NCBI GenBank assembly: GCA_028712695.1
Contig: JAQTQZ010000018.1
Span: 1-64,000, forward strand
Length of the DNA stretch: 64,000 nucleotides
Reading direction: 5' to 3'
Source: Methylovulum sp.
GTDB taxonomy: Bacteria; Pseudomonadota; Gammaproteobacteria; Methylococcales; Methylomonadaceae
The notes under the pieces were generated by a model. It was not told the origin of the DNA, made no database searches, and saw nothing but the letters and a program-made list of their open reading frames with translations. Shown here piece by piece: positions 1 to 7,797 of this stretch. Positions within the stretch are counted from its first letter, which is position 1, and the number at the start of each line of letters is the position of its first letter. Position numbers and translations under genes: made by a program.

Positions 1-1
1 T

Positions 2-196
2 TCGTTGGACTTGTCAAAAGCTAAGCGTGTTTTACAAGCGCAAAAGCGGGTAAATGTCGATTTCCCAACCTGGATGATTGAGTCTCTTGATCGGGAGGCT
101 AGCAAATTAGGCGTTACTAGGCAGTCTTTTATTAAAGTTTGGCCCGCTGAAAGGTTGGAAAAGTCAGTGTTGAGCCATCCATCCAGCGGGACTTAA
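2..196 (+). CDS. Ribbon-helix-helix (BrnA/CopG-type) antitoxin, 5' truncated
   Basis: The visible C-terminal 64 residues show the pattern of BrnA/CopG antitoxins: a basic stretch, the strand QKRVNVDFP, then an amphipathic helix (WMIESLDREASKLGVT) and a second helix RQSFIKVWPAERLE. In this family the strand pairs in a dimer and enters the DNA major groove, and the helices form the dimer core; the protein neutralises a BrnT-like RNase toxin and represses its own operon. Reading is open to the first base, and the family usually has about 20 more N-terminal residues, so the start and any toxin gene lie upstream of the window. A TTG at position 5 could start a short form but is less likely. Antitoxin family is fairly sure; the partner is not visible. 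Confidence 0.7.
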   Translation, partial: SLDLSKAKRVLQAQKRVNVDFPTWMIESLDREASKLGVTRQSFIKVWPAERLEKSVLSHPSSGT

Positions 197-223
197 AAGC
201 AATAACTTTACCCACCATCAGCC

Positions 224-357
224 TTAATCCAACCTCGACACATCCTTAGGCTCTTTCATGCCAATGGATACCACCAAAGCCAAAGCCGCCGCACCGCCGC
301 TGACATAATAAGCAAACCACTCTGCACTCCAAACCACTACATTTAACCAGTACAAGC
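224..357 (-). pseudogene. C-terminal fragment of a membrane transporter
   Basis: Directly behind the DUF389 gene on the minus strand an open frame encodes about 43 residues: a hydrophobic helix (WFAYYVSGGAAALALVVSIG) and the tail MKEPKDVSRLD, then TAA at 224-226. The end resembles the C terminus of major-facilitator-type transporters. There is no start codon in a sensible place and no upstream part of such a gene, so it looks like a 3' remnant left by deletion. The family assignment rests on a short stretch and is tentative; a free-standing small membrane protein is the alternative. Confidence 0.35.
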
Positions 358-2268
358 CTACTGGGCAAGCCGCAAGGAAACATCCAACAGCACCGGCTTG
401 TCGAATCGCTTGCTGATGATGTCCCTTAATGCGGCAATATCGACAGCCAAGATAAGCTCAGAGCTGTGCAATTGCGCCATTATCTTGATTTTGTCTTCAG
501 TAGGGGTTACCAAGACGTCTGAAAGCGCCAAGGTCTTGCCGTTGACTTGGTAAGTTTCGGTGCTGATGCTTTTTTCGATGCGTTGGTAAACGACCGTGTT
601 CATTAAGGAATGGTAAAGCGGGATGCTGACCAACACGGTTAAGAGCAACGAGAACCCCAGGCCTCTATTTACTTTGAGGACAGGCGCAAAGCCCAGGCAA
701 AGGAAAGTGAACATGGCGGCCAAGACAATGCCCACCAAATTGGTGAGGAACAGCAGGCCAGCACCGCTGATGACTGACCAGTCCATCCAGCCTAGCCCGA
801 CACCCATGACGCACGCTGGCGGCACCAACGCCACGGCAATGGCGACCCCCGGCAGGCTTTTTTGGATAGTTTCCCGCGCATGGGCGTAAGCGGCGGCGAT
901 GCCCGACACGATAGCCACGCCCAAATCCAGCAAGTTGGGTTGTAAGCGGGCGCGGATTTCATCGGTCGCTTGCTCGTAAGGTAACATCAGCGTGGTCAAC
1001 GCGGCGACCAAGAGCGTCAGGCCAGTGCCGACGAGAAAAACCTGCAAGGCCGTTGTTAGCAGTTTGTCGTCGTTGCGCAGAATGCCCATGGACAAAGAAA
1101 CCAATGGCCCCATTAGCGGCGCGAGCAGCATAGCGCCGATGACCACCGGCGAGTTGTTGAGGAACAGGCCTAAGGTGGCCAGCACGGTGCTGAGCACCAT
1201 AAACAGGTTGAAAGATACCGACAGGCGGGCATAATCCCGCAAGGTCACGAATATATCCTTGAAATCGTCTTCACGGGCATTGGAAAACAAGGGCAGATGT
1301 TGTTTCAGACGCCGCAAGCGTTCCTCACCTTGCGGTAGGGATTTGACCTTCATGATGTCCCTGTCATTGTCCAGCGGTTTATGCGACTTCAAAAAATTTT
1401 GCCCGACATTGACGGTGACCGCTTTGGGGATGATCCGAAACGTCAGCTCTTTTGCGTTACGATACTGTCCGTCTAGGTAATAATCCATGTCCGCCGTGCT
1501 TTCCAGCGTCATGTTAGCGGTTTTGATGTAACTGATGGCTCTGGGCAAGCGCGGTTTGGGTGATAATGCCGAGGCGATGAAGCTAACATAATCCATCACC
1601 GACGAGGGCGCGACCAACACGGCATACAGTTTGCCGTCCAGCGTGGAAGTGGGTTCATCGGCAAAATGGGAAATCAGCGACTCGATGTCATTTTCAATCA
1701 CTACCGCGCCAACCACGGCGGTATTGATTTTGGTGTCTTTTGCCGTCGTGACGGTGATTGTTTTGGGTTGTAAATTGAATAATGTCCGGATGCTGCTAGG
1801 AATGGTCTTGATATATTGCCATAGCAAGCCTTGCTCATAGGCGATCTTATGCAGCTCGATGAAAGGCACGTCGCCTATGCTGACCATCCAGGTGACCACT
1901 TCGTCGTTGCACAGCAGCAATTCCAAACTAGCCGCATTTTCAGTTTCCAGTGCCAGTGGCATTGCTTCTTCCAAGGTGCGGGGAATGTCAAACAGCAGGC
2001 AAATTTTGGATTTAGCATGCACCGGCAACATCCCAACGCTGGCATCGTGCTCATGTGCGCAGTGCAACAGCGGCCCCAGGCCTGAGCTCTCAAGCAAGGT
2101 GACCAGATGACGTTGTTGGGTCAAGTAACCCGAGGCGTTGGCGATAAACTCCGCCAGTTCCAGCGGTTCCAGTATCACATCAAGATGCTTGGCGCAGTCT
2201 TGGGCGTGAGGGAGCAAATTCGCTTGTACAGGCTCATAAATCAACCATGCTTTGGTAATTATTGTCAT
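358..2268 (-). CDS. DUF389 / TIGR00341 family membrane protein
   Basis: A 636-residue protein with a long soluble N-terminal half (about 1-330) and a membrane domain (about 350-560). The membrane part has the DUF389 signatures: a segment with NNSPVVIGAMLLAPLMGP, then DLGVAIVSGIAAAYA and GVAIAVALVPPACVMGVGL, in about six hydrophobic helices. DUF389 proteins are widespread inner-membrane proteins of unknown function. The soluble N-terminal half is much larger than in minimal members and may be a sensor or regulatory region. The C-terminal 70 residues are soluble again. It stands alone on the minus strand between a transporter remnant and ubiD, with about 130 bp to the latter, so it could have its own promoter. 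Family call is sure, role unknown. Confidence 0.85.
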   Translation of the reverse strand: MTIITKAWLIYEPVQANLLPHAQDCAKHLDVILEPLELAEFIANASGYLTQQRHLVTLLESSGLGPLLHCAHEHDASVGMLPVHAKSKICLLFDIPRTLEEAMPLALETENAASLELLLCNDEVVTWMVSIGDVPFIELHKIAYEQGLLWQYIKTIPSSIRTLFNLQPKTITVTTAKDTKINTAVVGAVVIENDIESLISHFADEPTSTLDGKLYAVLVAPSSVMDYVSFIASALSPKPRLPRAISYIKTANMTLESTADMDYYLDGQYRNAKELTFRIIPKAVTVNVGQNFLKSHKPLDNDRDIMKVKSLPQGEERLRRLKQHLPLFSNAREDDFKDIFVTLRDYARLSVSFNLFMVLSTVLATLGLFLNNSPVVIGAMLLAPLMGPLVSLSMGILRNDDKLLTTALQVFLVGTGLTLLVAALTTLMLPYEQATDEIRARLQPNLLDLGVAIVSGIAAAYAHARETIQKSLPGVAIAVALVPPACVMGVGLGWMDWSVISGAGLLFLTNLVGIVLAAMFTFLCLGFAPVLKVNRGLGFSLLLTVLVSIPLYHSLMNTVVYQRIEKSISTETYQVNGKTLALSDVLVTPTEDKIKIMAQLHSSELILAVDIAALRDIISKRFDKPVLLDVSLRLAQ

Positions 2269-2402
2269 GTTTCAATCCTTCTGTTTTGGTTAAGGTGCGT
2301 ACATACTCTGCGGATTGGAAAGCGCATAAATGAATCCGTTCCATCAGATAACGCGTTCATGCAGCATATGTTTTCGCTGGAGGAACGCATGTAAGTCGCC
2401 CC

Positions 2403-3863
2403 TTAAAACAAACTGTCCCACATCTTGTCGACTTTTTTGACAATATCATCAGACATGGCGATGGTCCGTCCCCATTCGCGGTTGGTTTCGCCCGGCCATT
2501 TGTTGGTGGCGTCGAAACCGACTTTTGAGCCTAAACCGGACACCGGCGAGGCGAAATCCAAGTAATCAATCGGCGTGTTTTCCAATATCGTCAAATCCCG
2601 TGCCGGATCCATGCGCGTGGTCATGGCCCAGATGACATCTTGCCAGTTGCGCACGTCCACATCGTCATCGACGACAATCACAAACTTGGTGTACATAAAC
2701 TGGCGCAAGTACGACCAAGTGCCCAGCATGACCCGTTTGGCATGGCCGGCATATTGTTTTTTCATGCTGATGACGGCCATGCGGTAAGAACAGCCTTCGG
2801 GCGGCAGGTAAAAATCGATGATTTCAGGGAATTGCTTTTGCAGGATAGGCACGAACACTTCGTTGAGGGCAACGCCTAAAATGGCGGGTTCATCGGGCGG
2901 TCTGCCGGTAAAGGTGCTGTGATAAATGGGGGCTTGGCGTTGGGTGATGCGCTCGATGGTAAAGACTGGAAACTCATCGACTTCGTTGTAATAGCCGGTG
3001 TGGTCGCCAAATGGCCCTTCGGGTGCGGTTTCGCCCGGATAAATAAAGCCTTCCAGGACAATTTCTGCGCTGGCGGGCACTTGCAAGTCGTTGCTCAGGC
3101 ATTTGGCGACTTCAGTTTTGCTGCCGCGCAATAAACCGGCGAAGGCGTATTCAGACAGTGCGTCAGGCACAGGCGTGACGGCCGCCAAGATGGTCGCAGG
3201 GTCTGCCCCCAGCGCGACGGCAACCGGAAAGGGTTTTCCCGGATGGGTCTGTTGCCATTCGCGAAAATCCAGCGCCCCGCCGCGGTGCGCCAGCCAGCGC
3301 ATAATCACTTTGTTTTTGCCGATGACTTGCTGGCGATAAATGCCCAGGTTTTGGCGGTCTTTATGCGGGCCTTTGGTGATGACCAAGGGCCAGGTGATGA
3401 GCGGCCCGGCATCATCTGGCCAACAGGTTTGGATAGGGAAATCGCTTAAATCAATTTCATCACCGACCCGTACCACTTCTTGGCAGGGCGGCGAGCTGAC
3501 CAGTTTGGGCGCCATATTCAGCACTTGCTTGAATACGGGGATTTTTTCGATGGCATCGCGCATGCCTTTGGGCGGTTCCGGTTCTTTTAAGTAAGCCAGC
3601 AATTCGCCGATACCGCGCAATTCGGTGACCGATTCGGCGCCCATGCCCATTGCGACGCGGCGCGGTGTGCCAAATAAATTAGCCAAGACCGGAATGTTGG
3701 CGCCCGTCGGGGCTTCAAACAACAGTGCAGGGCCACCTTGTTTTAACACGCGGTCACAAATTTCCGTCATTTCCAGATAGGGGTTAACGGGCACAGTGAT
3801 CCTTTTTAACTCGCCTTGTTTTTCCAGTTGTTTGATGAAATCGCGTAGGTCTTTGTATTGCAT
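2403..3863 (-). CDS. ubiD: 4-hydroxy-3-polyprenylbenzoate decarboxylase
   Basis: UbiD removes the carboxyl group from 4-hydroxy-3-octaprenylbenzoate in ubiquinone biosynthesis, using prenylated FMN made by UbiX. The 486 residues match the length of the family (E. coli about 497). It begins with [20 protein letters not shown], the typical UbiD N terminus, and contains GGPALLFE, the conserved [15 protein letters not shown] region with the Arg that helps bind the cofactor, the metal/cofactor-binding [12 protein letters not shown] segment, and [15 protein letters not shown] near the C terminus. It is monocistronic here. The ubiquinone accessory gene ubiK lies 14 kb away in the same window, but no other ubi genes are adjacent. 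High confidence. Confidence 0.96.
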   Translation of the reverse strand: MQYKDLRDFIKQLEKQGELKRITVPVNPYLEMTEICDRVLKQGGPALLFEAPTGANIPVLANLFGTPRRVAMGMGAESVTELRGIGELLAYLKEPEPPKGMRDAIEKIPVFKQVLNMAPKLVSSPPCQEVVRVGDEIDLSDFPIQTCWPDDAGPLITWPLVITKGPHKDRQNLGIYRQQVIGKNKVIMRWLAHRGGALDFREWQQTHPGKPFPVAVALGADPATILAAVTPVPDALSEYAFAGLLRGSKTEVAKCLSNDLQVPASAEIVLEGFIYPGETAPEGPFGDHTGYYNEVDEFPVFTIERITQRQAPIYHSTFTGRPPDEPAILGVALNEVFVPILQKQFPEIIDFYLPPEGCSYRMAVISMKKQYAGHAKRVMLGTWSYLRQFMYTKFVIVVDDDVDVRNWQDVIWAMTTRMDPARDLTILENTPIDYLDFASPVSGLGSKVGFDATNKWPGETNREWGRTIAMSDDIVKKVDKMWDSLF

Positions 3864-4148
3864 AGTTTTGTGTTGTTATCGGTGATATAGGGCAGACTGT
3901 TGCAGTTAAATCGCAACTGCATGAGAAGGGAGTTTAATACAAACTAAGCGGTTAAATCCTAGAAAGATAGCGGGGATGCCAGAAAAATTACATGATGATT
4001 TGCCAGCTTGGTTTTCTGCCCCAACATTGCCTTAAGAACCTGTACAATTATCAAAGAAGCCGCCCATGGTCACGATTATTGTTTATGGACGATCACTTAC
4101 ATTCCCGGTAGTGGTTGAGATATAACTGTTTCGTGTAAAATTGATGAC

Positions 4149-4409
4149 ATGATAACAAAAAACCTCACGTCCACCCGCTGCGGTAGCAACAAGCTGACCC
4201 GCAACGGCAAAACCAAGGCAGACAAACAAAAGTCCCATTGCCAGGCCTGTGGTTGCTACGGTACGTTGGCCCCTGATTATGGCTACAGCGAAGAACGAAA
4301 AGCTGAAATCCTGCGGGCTTACCACGAGCGTTCGAGCTTACGTGGGCTGGAGCGCACTTTCGGGGTTGCCCGCCAGACCGTGGTGGCCTGGTTAAAAAAA
4401 AGCCCGTAA
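4149..4409 (+). CDS. IS1 InsA-like DNA-binding protein
   Basis: The 86-residue product resembles IS1 InsA: a zinc-finger-like start (TRCGSNKLTRNGK, then HCQACGCYG) and a helix-turn-helix ending in FGVARQTVVAWLKK. InsA binds the IS1 ends and, in the classic element, is both a repressor and the N-terminal part of the InsAB transposase made by ribosomal frameshifting at an A-run. The gene ends just after a run of eight A (4394-4401). One A fewer, or a +1 slip there, would join it to the InsB frame starting KKARNLRPLE. Whether this is a programmed site or a decay frameshift cannot be decided here. Confidence 0.75.
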   Translation: MITKNLTSTRCGSNKLTRNGKTKADKQKSHCQACGCYGTLAPDYGYSEERKAEILRAYHERSSLRGLERTFGVARQTVVAWLKKSP

Positions 4410-4867
4410 TTTACGGCCCTTGGAAACCACTTTGGCGCCGGCCCAGCCGGAAGACGTGCTGGAGCAGGACGAGCCCTGGTCATTTGTCCAATGTAAGGCC
4501 AACGCCTGCTGGGTATGGGTGGCGCCCTGTCGCCGCACCCGGCAAGTCGTGTCCTGGTTTGCAGGCGACCGGAGCGCGGACAGTTGCCGCCAGCTCTGGG
4601 CGGGTATTCCCAACTTATCGGGTGACCCATACCTACAGCGACTTCTGGCAAGCCTATCAGGGCGTGTTTGGGGGAAACCACCAGTCGGTCGGCAAGGAAA
4701 CCGGGCAAACGGCGCAAACGGCGCATGTCGAACGTTGGAATAACACCCTGCGGCAGCGCTTAGCCCGCTTTGTCCGCAAATCGTTGGCCTTTTCCAAAAG
4801 TGACGAGTTCCACCGCATCGCACTGCAAGTTTTTATACACGAATATAATTTGACCCGTTTCAGTTAA
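4396..4867 (+). pseudogene. IS1 InsB-like transposase, frameshifted
   Basis: The DDE transposase of the element is readable in two frames. The first covers KKARNLRPLETTL to GDRSADSCRQLWAGIP (4396-4608), including the first catalytic Asp in VLEQDEPWSFV. The second resumes as TYRVTHTYSDFWQAYQ (about 4611 on), with the second Asp and the catalytic Glu in AHVERWNNTLRQRLARF, ending YNLTRFS. Removing one A in the CCCAACTTAT stretch near 4609-4611 restores one frame. A 9-bp tandem duplication (CAAACGGCG twice, about 4706-4723) adds three residues (QTA) before AHVERW. These lesions mark it as a dead or dying transposase. Confidence 0.82.
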
Positions 4868-4976
4868 ACGTTAACCACTACCAATTTCTCAGAATCCTTA
4901 GGATTTAAGCTTTCAATCTTAAAAAATGCTACGTTTTTACACTTTCGTTGTATATCAAATGACGGCATTCTTCTCC

Positions 4977-5086
4977 CAATAATCACCATCTGTGGACGCT
5001 GTATTGCAAGCGCGCCAGCATTTTTCGCGAAAGCTGAAATGGGATCCGTCCGATTTCAGCGGCGAAAAATTTGCTGGTGATTATTG
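4977..5086. repeat. Nested inverted-repeat element
   Basis: Outer arms CAATAATCACCA (4977-4988) and TGGTGATTATTG (5075-5086) are perfectly complementary over 12 bp. Within them, CCAGCATTTTTCGC (5015-5028) pairs imperfectly with GCGAAAAATTTGCTGG (5062-5077), and GCTGAAAT (5033-5040) pairs with ATTTCAGC (5053-5060). The inner and outer stems share a few bases, so they would be alternatives or stacked arms. It lies 95 bp behind the IS1 element and in front of a GC-rich non-coding block. It may be a small non-autonomous element or the edge of a larger structured repeat; no protein is encoded. Confidence 0.55.
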
Positions 5087-5413
5087 CCTTCGGCTGCCCG
5101 CGTTCGTCCTCTGTCCGCCGCAGCGCGCAACTCCCCTACGGTACTCTGCTGCGCACCACTGGCTACCCCAAATGACTTGACGCCGTGTCGGGATGCCTTG
5201 CATTTTGTCTCCGCCCTCGCTACCGCTCGGACTCCGACAAAACGCCCGTCCCTACGGCTACGCGGGGGTCGTCACACACCGCTCCACTAACGTTACGCTT
5301 CCTGTACTCCTTCGAAGAACCTTGTCCCCGTTCATTTGCACATACCGTATGTGGCATTAACATTGCTTGTAAAGACTACTGTACTTTCAAACAATTAATT
5401 ACAATTCAATTAC
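5087..5413. other. GC-rich non-coding block and upstream region of the efflux operon
   Basis: About 240 bp (to roughly 5330) is clearly more GC-rich than its AT-rich flanks and carries no credible gene. It can form local hairpins, for example TTTTGTC at about 5199 with GACAAAA at about 5236, enclosing TCCG/CGGA. The composition and local stems suggest a structured RNA or a piece of a mobile element rather than a coding remnant. The last 80 bp before the efflux operon (AT-rich, from about 5335) should hold its promoter; no clear sigma-70 hexamers or metal-regulator operator stood out. Confidence 0.4.
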
Positions 5414-6688
5414 ATGAAAAAAATAAACAAAGCGCTTCAAGCGGCCGTTGTTAAATCATGGCATCTTGGAATTGTCTTGCTATCAACTATGTTTTGGCAT
5501 TGCACCCTGTATGCTGAAACGTTGACGATAGATCAAGTCCTTAATTTATTGGAAAATAATAATCCAATATTAGCCGGCGCCAAAAGCCAACAAGAGTACG
5601 CCCAAGCGGCTTGGACCACTTCCAGAGCCTACCCGAACCCGGAACTGGAAATAGGCGGCGGCGCCTCAACCGGCCTTGGCCCTGGGGCATTGAACGGCAG
5701 CAATGACCAACTTATTGTTGCCCAACCCTTAGATTTGCCGTTTGTCCGTGAAGCACGGCGCAAAGTCGCCGAAGCGGGCATCACTTCCGCAAATGAGGCT
5801 AACCGCCATGTTTGGTTGACTGTACGTAGCCAAGCACGGCTGGCGTTTTATGAAATTTTGCGGCGCCAGGCCGAGCTGCAAATCAGTAAGGACAATGAGC
5901 GATTGCTCACCCAAATACGCGATAAAATCAAACTCAAAGTCGAAGTCGGCGAATCCCCCCGTTATGAGCTGGTTAAATCAGAAGCTGAGGCATTGAATGC
6001 GTTAAAGCTCAGGGAAAGCGCAGAAACACGGGTGGAAGACGCCAAATCTGCGTTGCGCATGCTGTTCGGCCCCGCTTTGCCGCACCCTTATGAAGCGGTA
6101 GGTGAATTGCCTGCACCACCATCTGCCTTACCTTCCCTAGAAAACCTACGTGAGGAAGTGCTCAACAAACAACCGCTATTAGAACAAGTCCGTGCTGAAA
6201 TCGAAAAAGCCCAAGCTAAAGTCACGTATGAAAAACAGCTCCGCTATCCGCAGCCGACTTTAAAGGCGGGCGTGCAACGCGATCCGGGGCTTAAGCAATG
6301 GCAAATCAACCTAGTTGTGCCGTTACCGTTATGGAACCAACGGCAAGGGCCGATAGGTGAGGCGGTTGCCGAATTGCGGCGGGCCGAAGCATTTGCCAAG
6401 CAGCAAGAATATGCCGTTATCCGTGAATTGGAAAATGCCTATAACCGTTACCGGATCGCCCATCGCCAAGTGGAAACGTTTAAGGCCGGTTTGCTGAAAG
6501 AAGCCGAAACCGTGTTGAAAGTGGCAGAAGCCGCTTATCGTTTGGGCGAACGCGGCATTATCGATTATCTCGATGCCCAACGGACTTACCGGACTGTCCG
6601 CAACGATTATATTAACGCCCACTTCGACCGTCAGGCCGCATTGATTGATTTGGAGCGTTTACGCGCCACCGATTTGGAGAACCTCTAG
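5414..6688 (+). CDS. czcC: CzcC-like outer membrane efflux channel (TolC family)
   Basis: The 424-residue protein has a short hydrophobic leader (about 15-35, ending near LYAETL) and the TolC-family layout: two similar halves of long helices and strands that trimerise into a tunnel crossing outer membrane and periplasm. Landmarks are NPILAGAKSQQEYAQAAWTT, RAYPNPELEIGGG in the first half, and RYPQPTLKAGVQRDPGLKQW and VPLPLWNQRQG in the second; the last two are typical of metal-efflux CzcC/CusC members. It is first in a three-gene operon, with 2 bp to the adaptor gene, so the three components of a heavy-metal RND pump are made together. The metal is not revealed by this subunit. The first ATG is used; no strong ribosome-binding site precedes it. 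Confidence 0.9.
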   Translation: MKKINKALQAAVVKSWHLGIVLLSTMFWHCTLYAETLTIDQVLNLLENNNPILAGAKSQQEYAQAAWTTSRAYPNPELEIGGGASTGLGPGALNGSNDQLIVAQPLDLPFVREARRKVAEAGITSANEANRHVWLTVRSQARLAFYEILRRQAELQISKDNERLLTQIRDKIKLKVEVGESPRYELVKSEAEALNALKLRESAETRVEDAKSALRMLFGPALPHPYEAVGELPAPPSALPSLENLREEVLNKQPLLEQVRAEIEKAQAKVTYEKQLRYPQPTLKAGVQRDPGLKQWQINLVVPLPLWNQRQGPIGEAVAELRRAEAFAKQQEYAVIRELENAYNRYRIAHRQVETFKAGLLKEAETVLKVAEAAYRLGERGIIDYLDAQRTYRTVRNDYINAHFDRQAALIDLERLRATDLENL

Positions 6689-6690
6689 CC

Positions 6691-7794
6691 ATGAAAGCAT
6701 TTTACCTATTCATCTTACTGACTGTCGTATCGGCAGTGCGGGCAGAACAGCCACCGCAAACCGTAACCGCCTCGCCCAGCCTGATGGCGCAAATTAAAGT
6801 GCTTGCGGTGAGCGAGGCAGAAGTGCATGAATCCTTACGGCTTCCCGCCCGCGTCGAGTTGGACCAGCAACGGGTCGCCCGCATTGGCGCCACCGTGACC
6901 GGGCGCATCACTGATATTAAGGCGGTGCTCGGTCAGGAAGTCAAAAAAGGGGAACAACTGGCAACCCTGAACAGCACAGAATTGGGTATGGCACAGTCGG
7001 CGTATTTGAAAACCGGTTCCCAAGTCAATTTGCACCGGTTGGCGGTCAACCGCGCCAAACGCTTGCTTGCCAATGATGTCATCGCCGCTGCCGAGCTTCA
7101 GGAGCGCGAAAGCATGCTCAATGAAGCGGATGTGGATTTGCGCACCGCCACCGACCAATTGCGCGTGTTCGGCATGTCGGACAGTGATTTGGCGCGGCTG
7201 TCCAAAGAGAAAAAAATCCATTCGTTCTTGCCGATCACCACGAGCTTGCAAGGCACGATTGTCGAGCGCAAAGTCACCGTTGGGCAGGTTGTGCAACCTG
7301 CCGATGCTTTATTTACCGTCGCCGATTTGTCGCATGTCTGGGTGGTTGCCGAATTGCCCGAACAACAATCTGGCTGGGTGCATAAAGGCGATGAGGCATT
7401 GGTCACCATTGCCGCCTTGCCCGGGAAAGAATTGCAGGGACGCCTGATTTATGTTGCCGACATGGTTGACGCCAACACCCGAACCGTGACCTTGCGTATG
7501 GCGCTCCCCAATCCTGACCGCATTTTCAAACCACAAATGCTGGCGACTTTAACCGTCCGCAACCAAGGCATGCAGCAGCTGGTGTTGCCCGATTCCGCCG
7601 TGTTGCGCGTCAATGACAGCGACCATGTCTTTGTCCAGACGGGGGAAAATGAATTCCAACTAAGGCCGGTGCAATTGGGTGGGCGTGACGGTAATATGCG
7701 GCGCATCCTCAGTGGCTTGCAACAGGGCGAAAAGGTGGTCGTGGAAGGCAGCTTTCACCTTAACAGTGAACGCCTGCGTAAGGAATTGGAGTAA
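6691..7794 (+). CDS. czcB: CzcB-like periplasmic adaptor of a metal RND pump
   Basis: The 367 residues match a membrane-fusion protein: signal peptide (about 1-18, MKAFYLFILLTVVSAVRA), a lipoyl-like domain with ATVTGRITDIKAVLGQEVKKGE, a helical hairpin (about 105-165), the second lipoyl half (TSLQGTIVERKVTVGQVVQ) and beta-barrel domains (VWVVAELPEQQSGWVHKG). This protein links the CzcA pump to the CzcC channel and, in this family, may hand metal to the pump. It lacks an obvious His- or Met-rich metal-binding N terminus, which leaves the substrate open. Two bases separate it from czcC and three from czcA, showing one transcript. Confidence 0.93.
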   Translation: MKAFYLFILLTVVSAVRAEQPPQTVTASPSLMAQIKVLAVSEAEVHESLRLPARVELDQQRVARIGATVTGRITDIKAVLGQEVKKGEQLATLNSTELGMAQSAYLKTGSQVNLHRLAVNRAKRLLANDVIAAAELQERESMLNEADVDLRTATDQLRVFGMSDSDLARLSKEKKIHSFLPITTSLQGTIVERKVTVGQVVQPADALFTVADLSHVWVVAELPEQQSGWVHKGDEALVTIAALPGKELQGRLIYVADMVDANTRTVTLRMALPNPDRIFKPQMLATLTVRNQGMQQLVLPDSAVLRVNDSDHVFVQTGENEFQLRPVQLGGRDGNMRRILSGLQQGEKVVVEGSFHLNSERLRKELE

Positions 7795-7797
7795 ATC

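Larger units (their letters stand above)
4107..4882 (+). mobile_element. IS1-family insertion sequence, frameshifted
   Basis: The element is 776 bp, close to the 768 bp of IS1. Its ends are inverted: GGTAGTGGTT at 4107-4116 and AACCACTACC at 4873-4882, with weaker matching further in (CTGTTTC against the complement of TTCAGTT). Inside are an InsA-like zinc-finger reading frame and an InsB-like transposase in two frames. The flanks (TACATTCCC on the left, AATTTCTCA on the right) show no 8-9 bp target duplication, so the copy is old or one side has changed. Since InsB is broken by a one-base insertion near 4610, the copy is probably unable to move by itself. Confidence 0.88.

Noticed and set aside
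5087-5330. Possible group II intron or IS200/IS605 end
   Set aside because: No domain V/VI signature or maturase/transposase gene seen.
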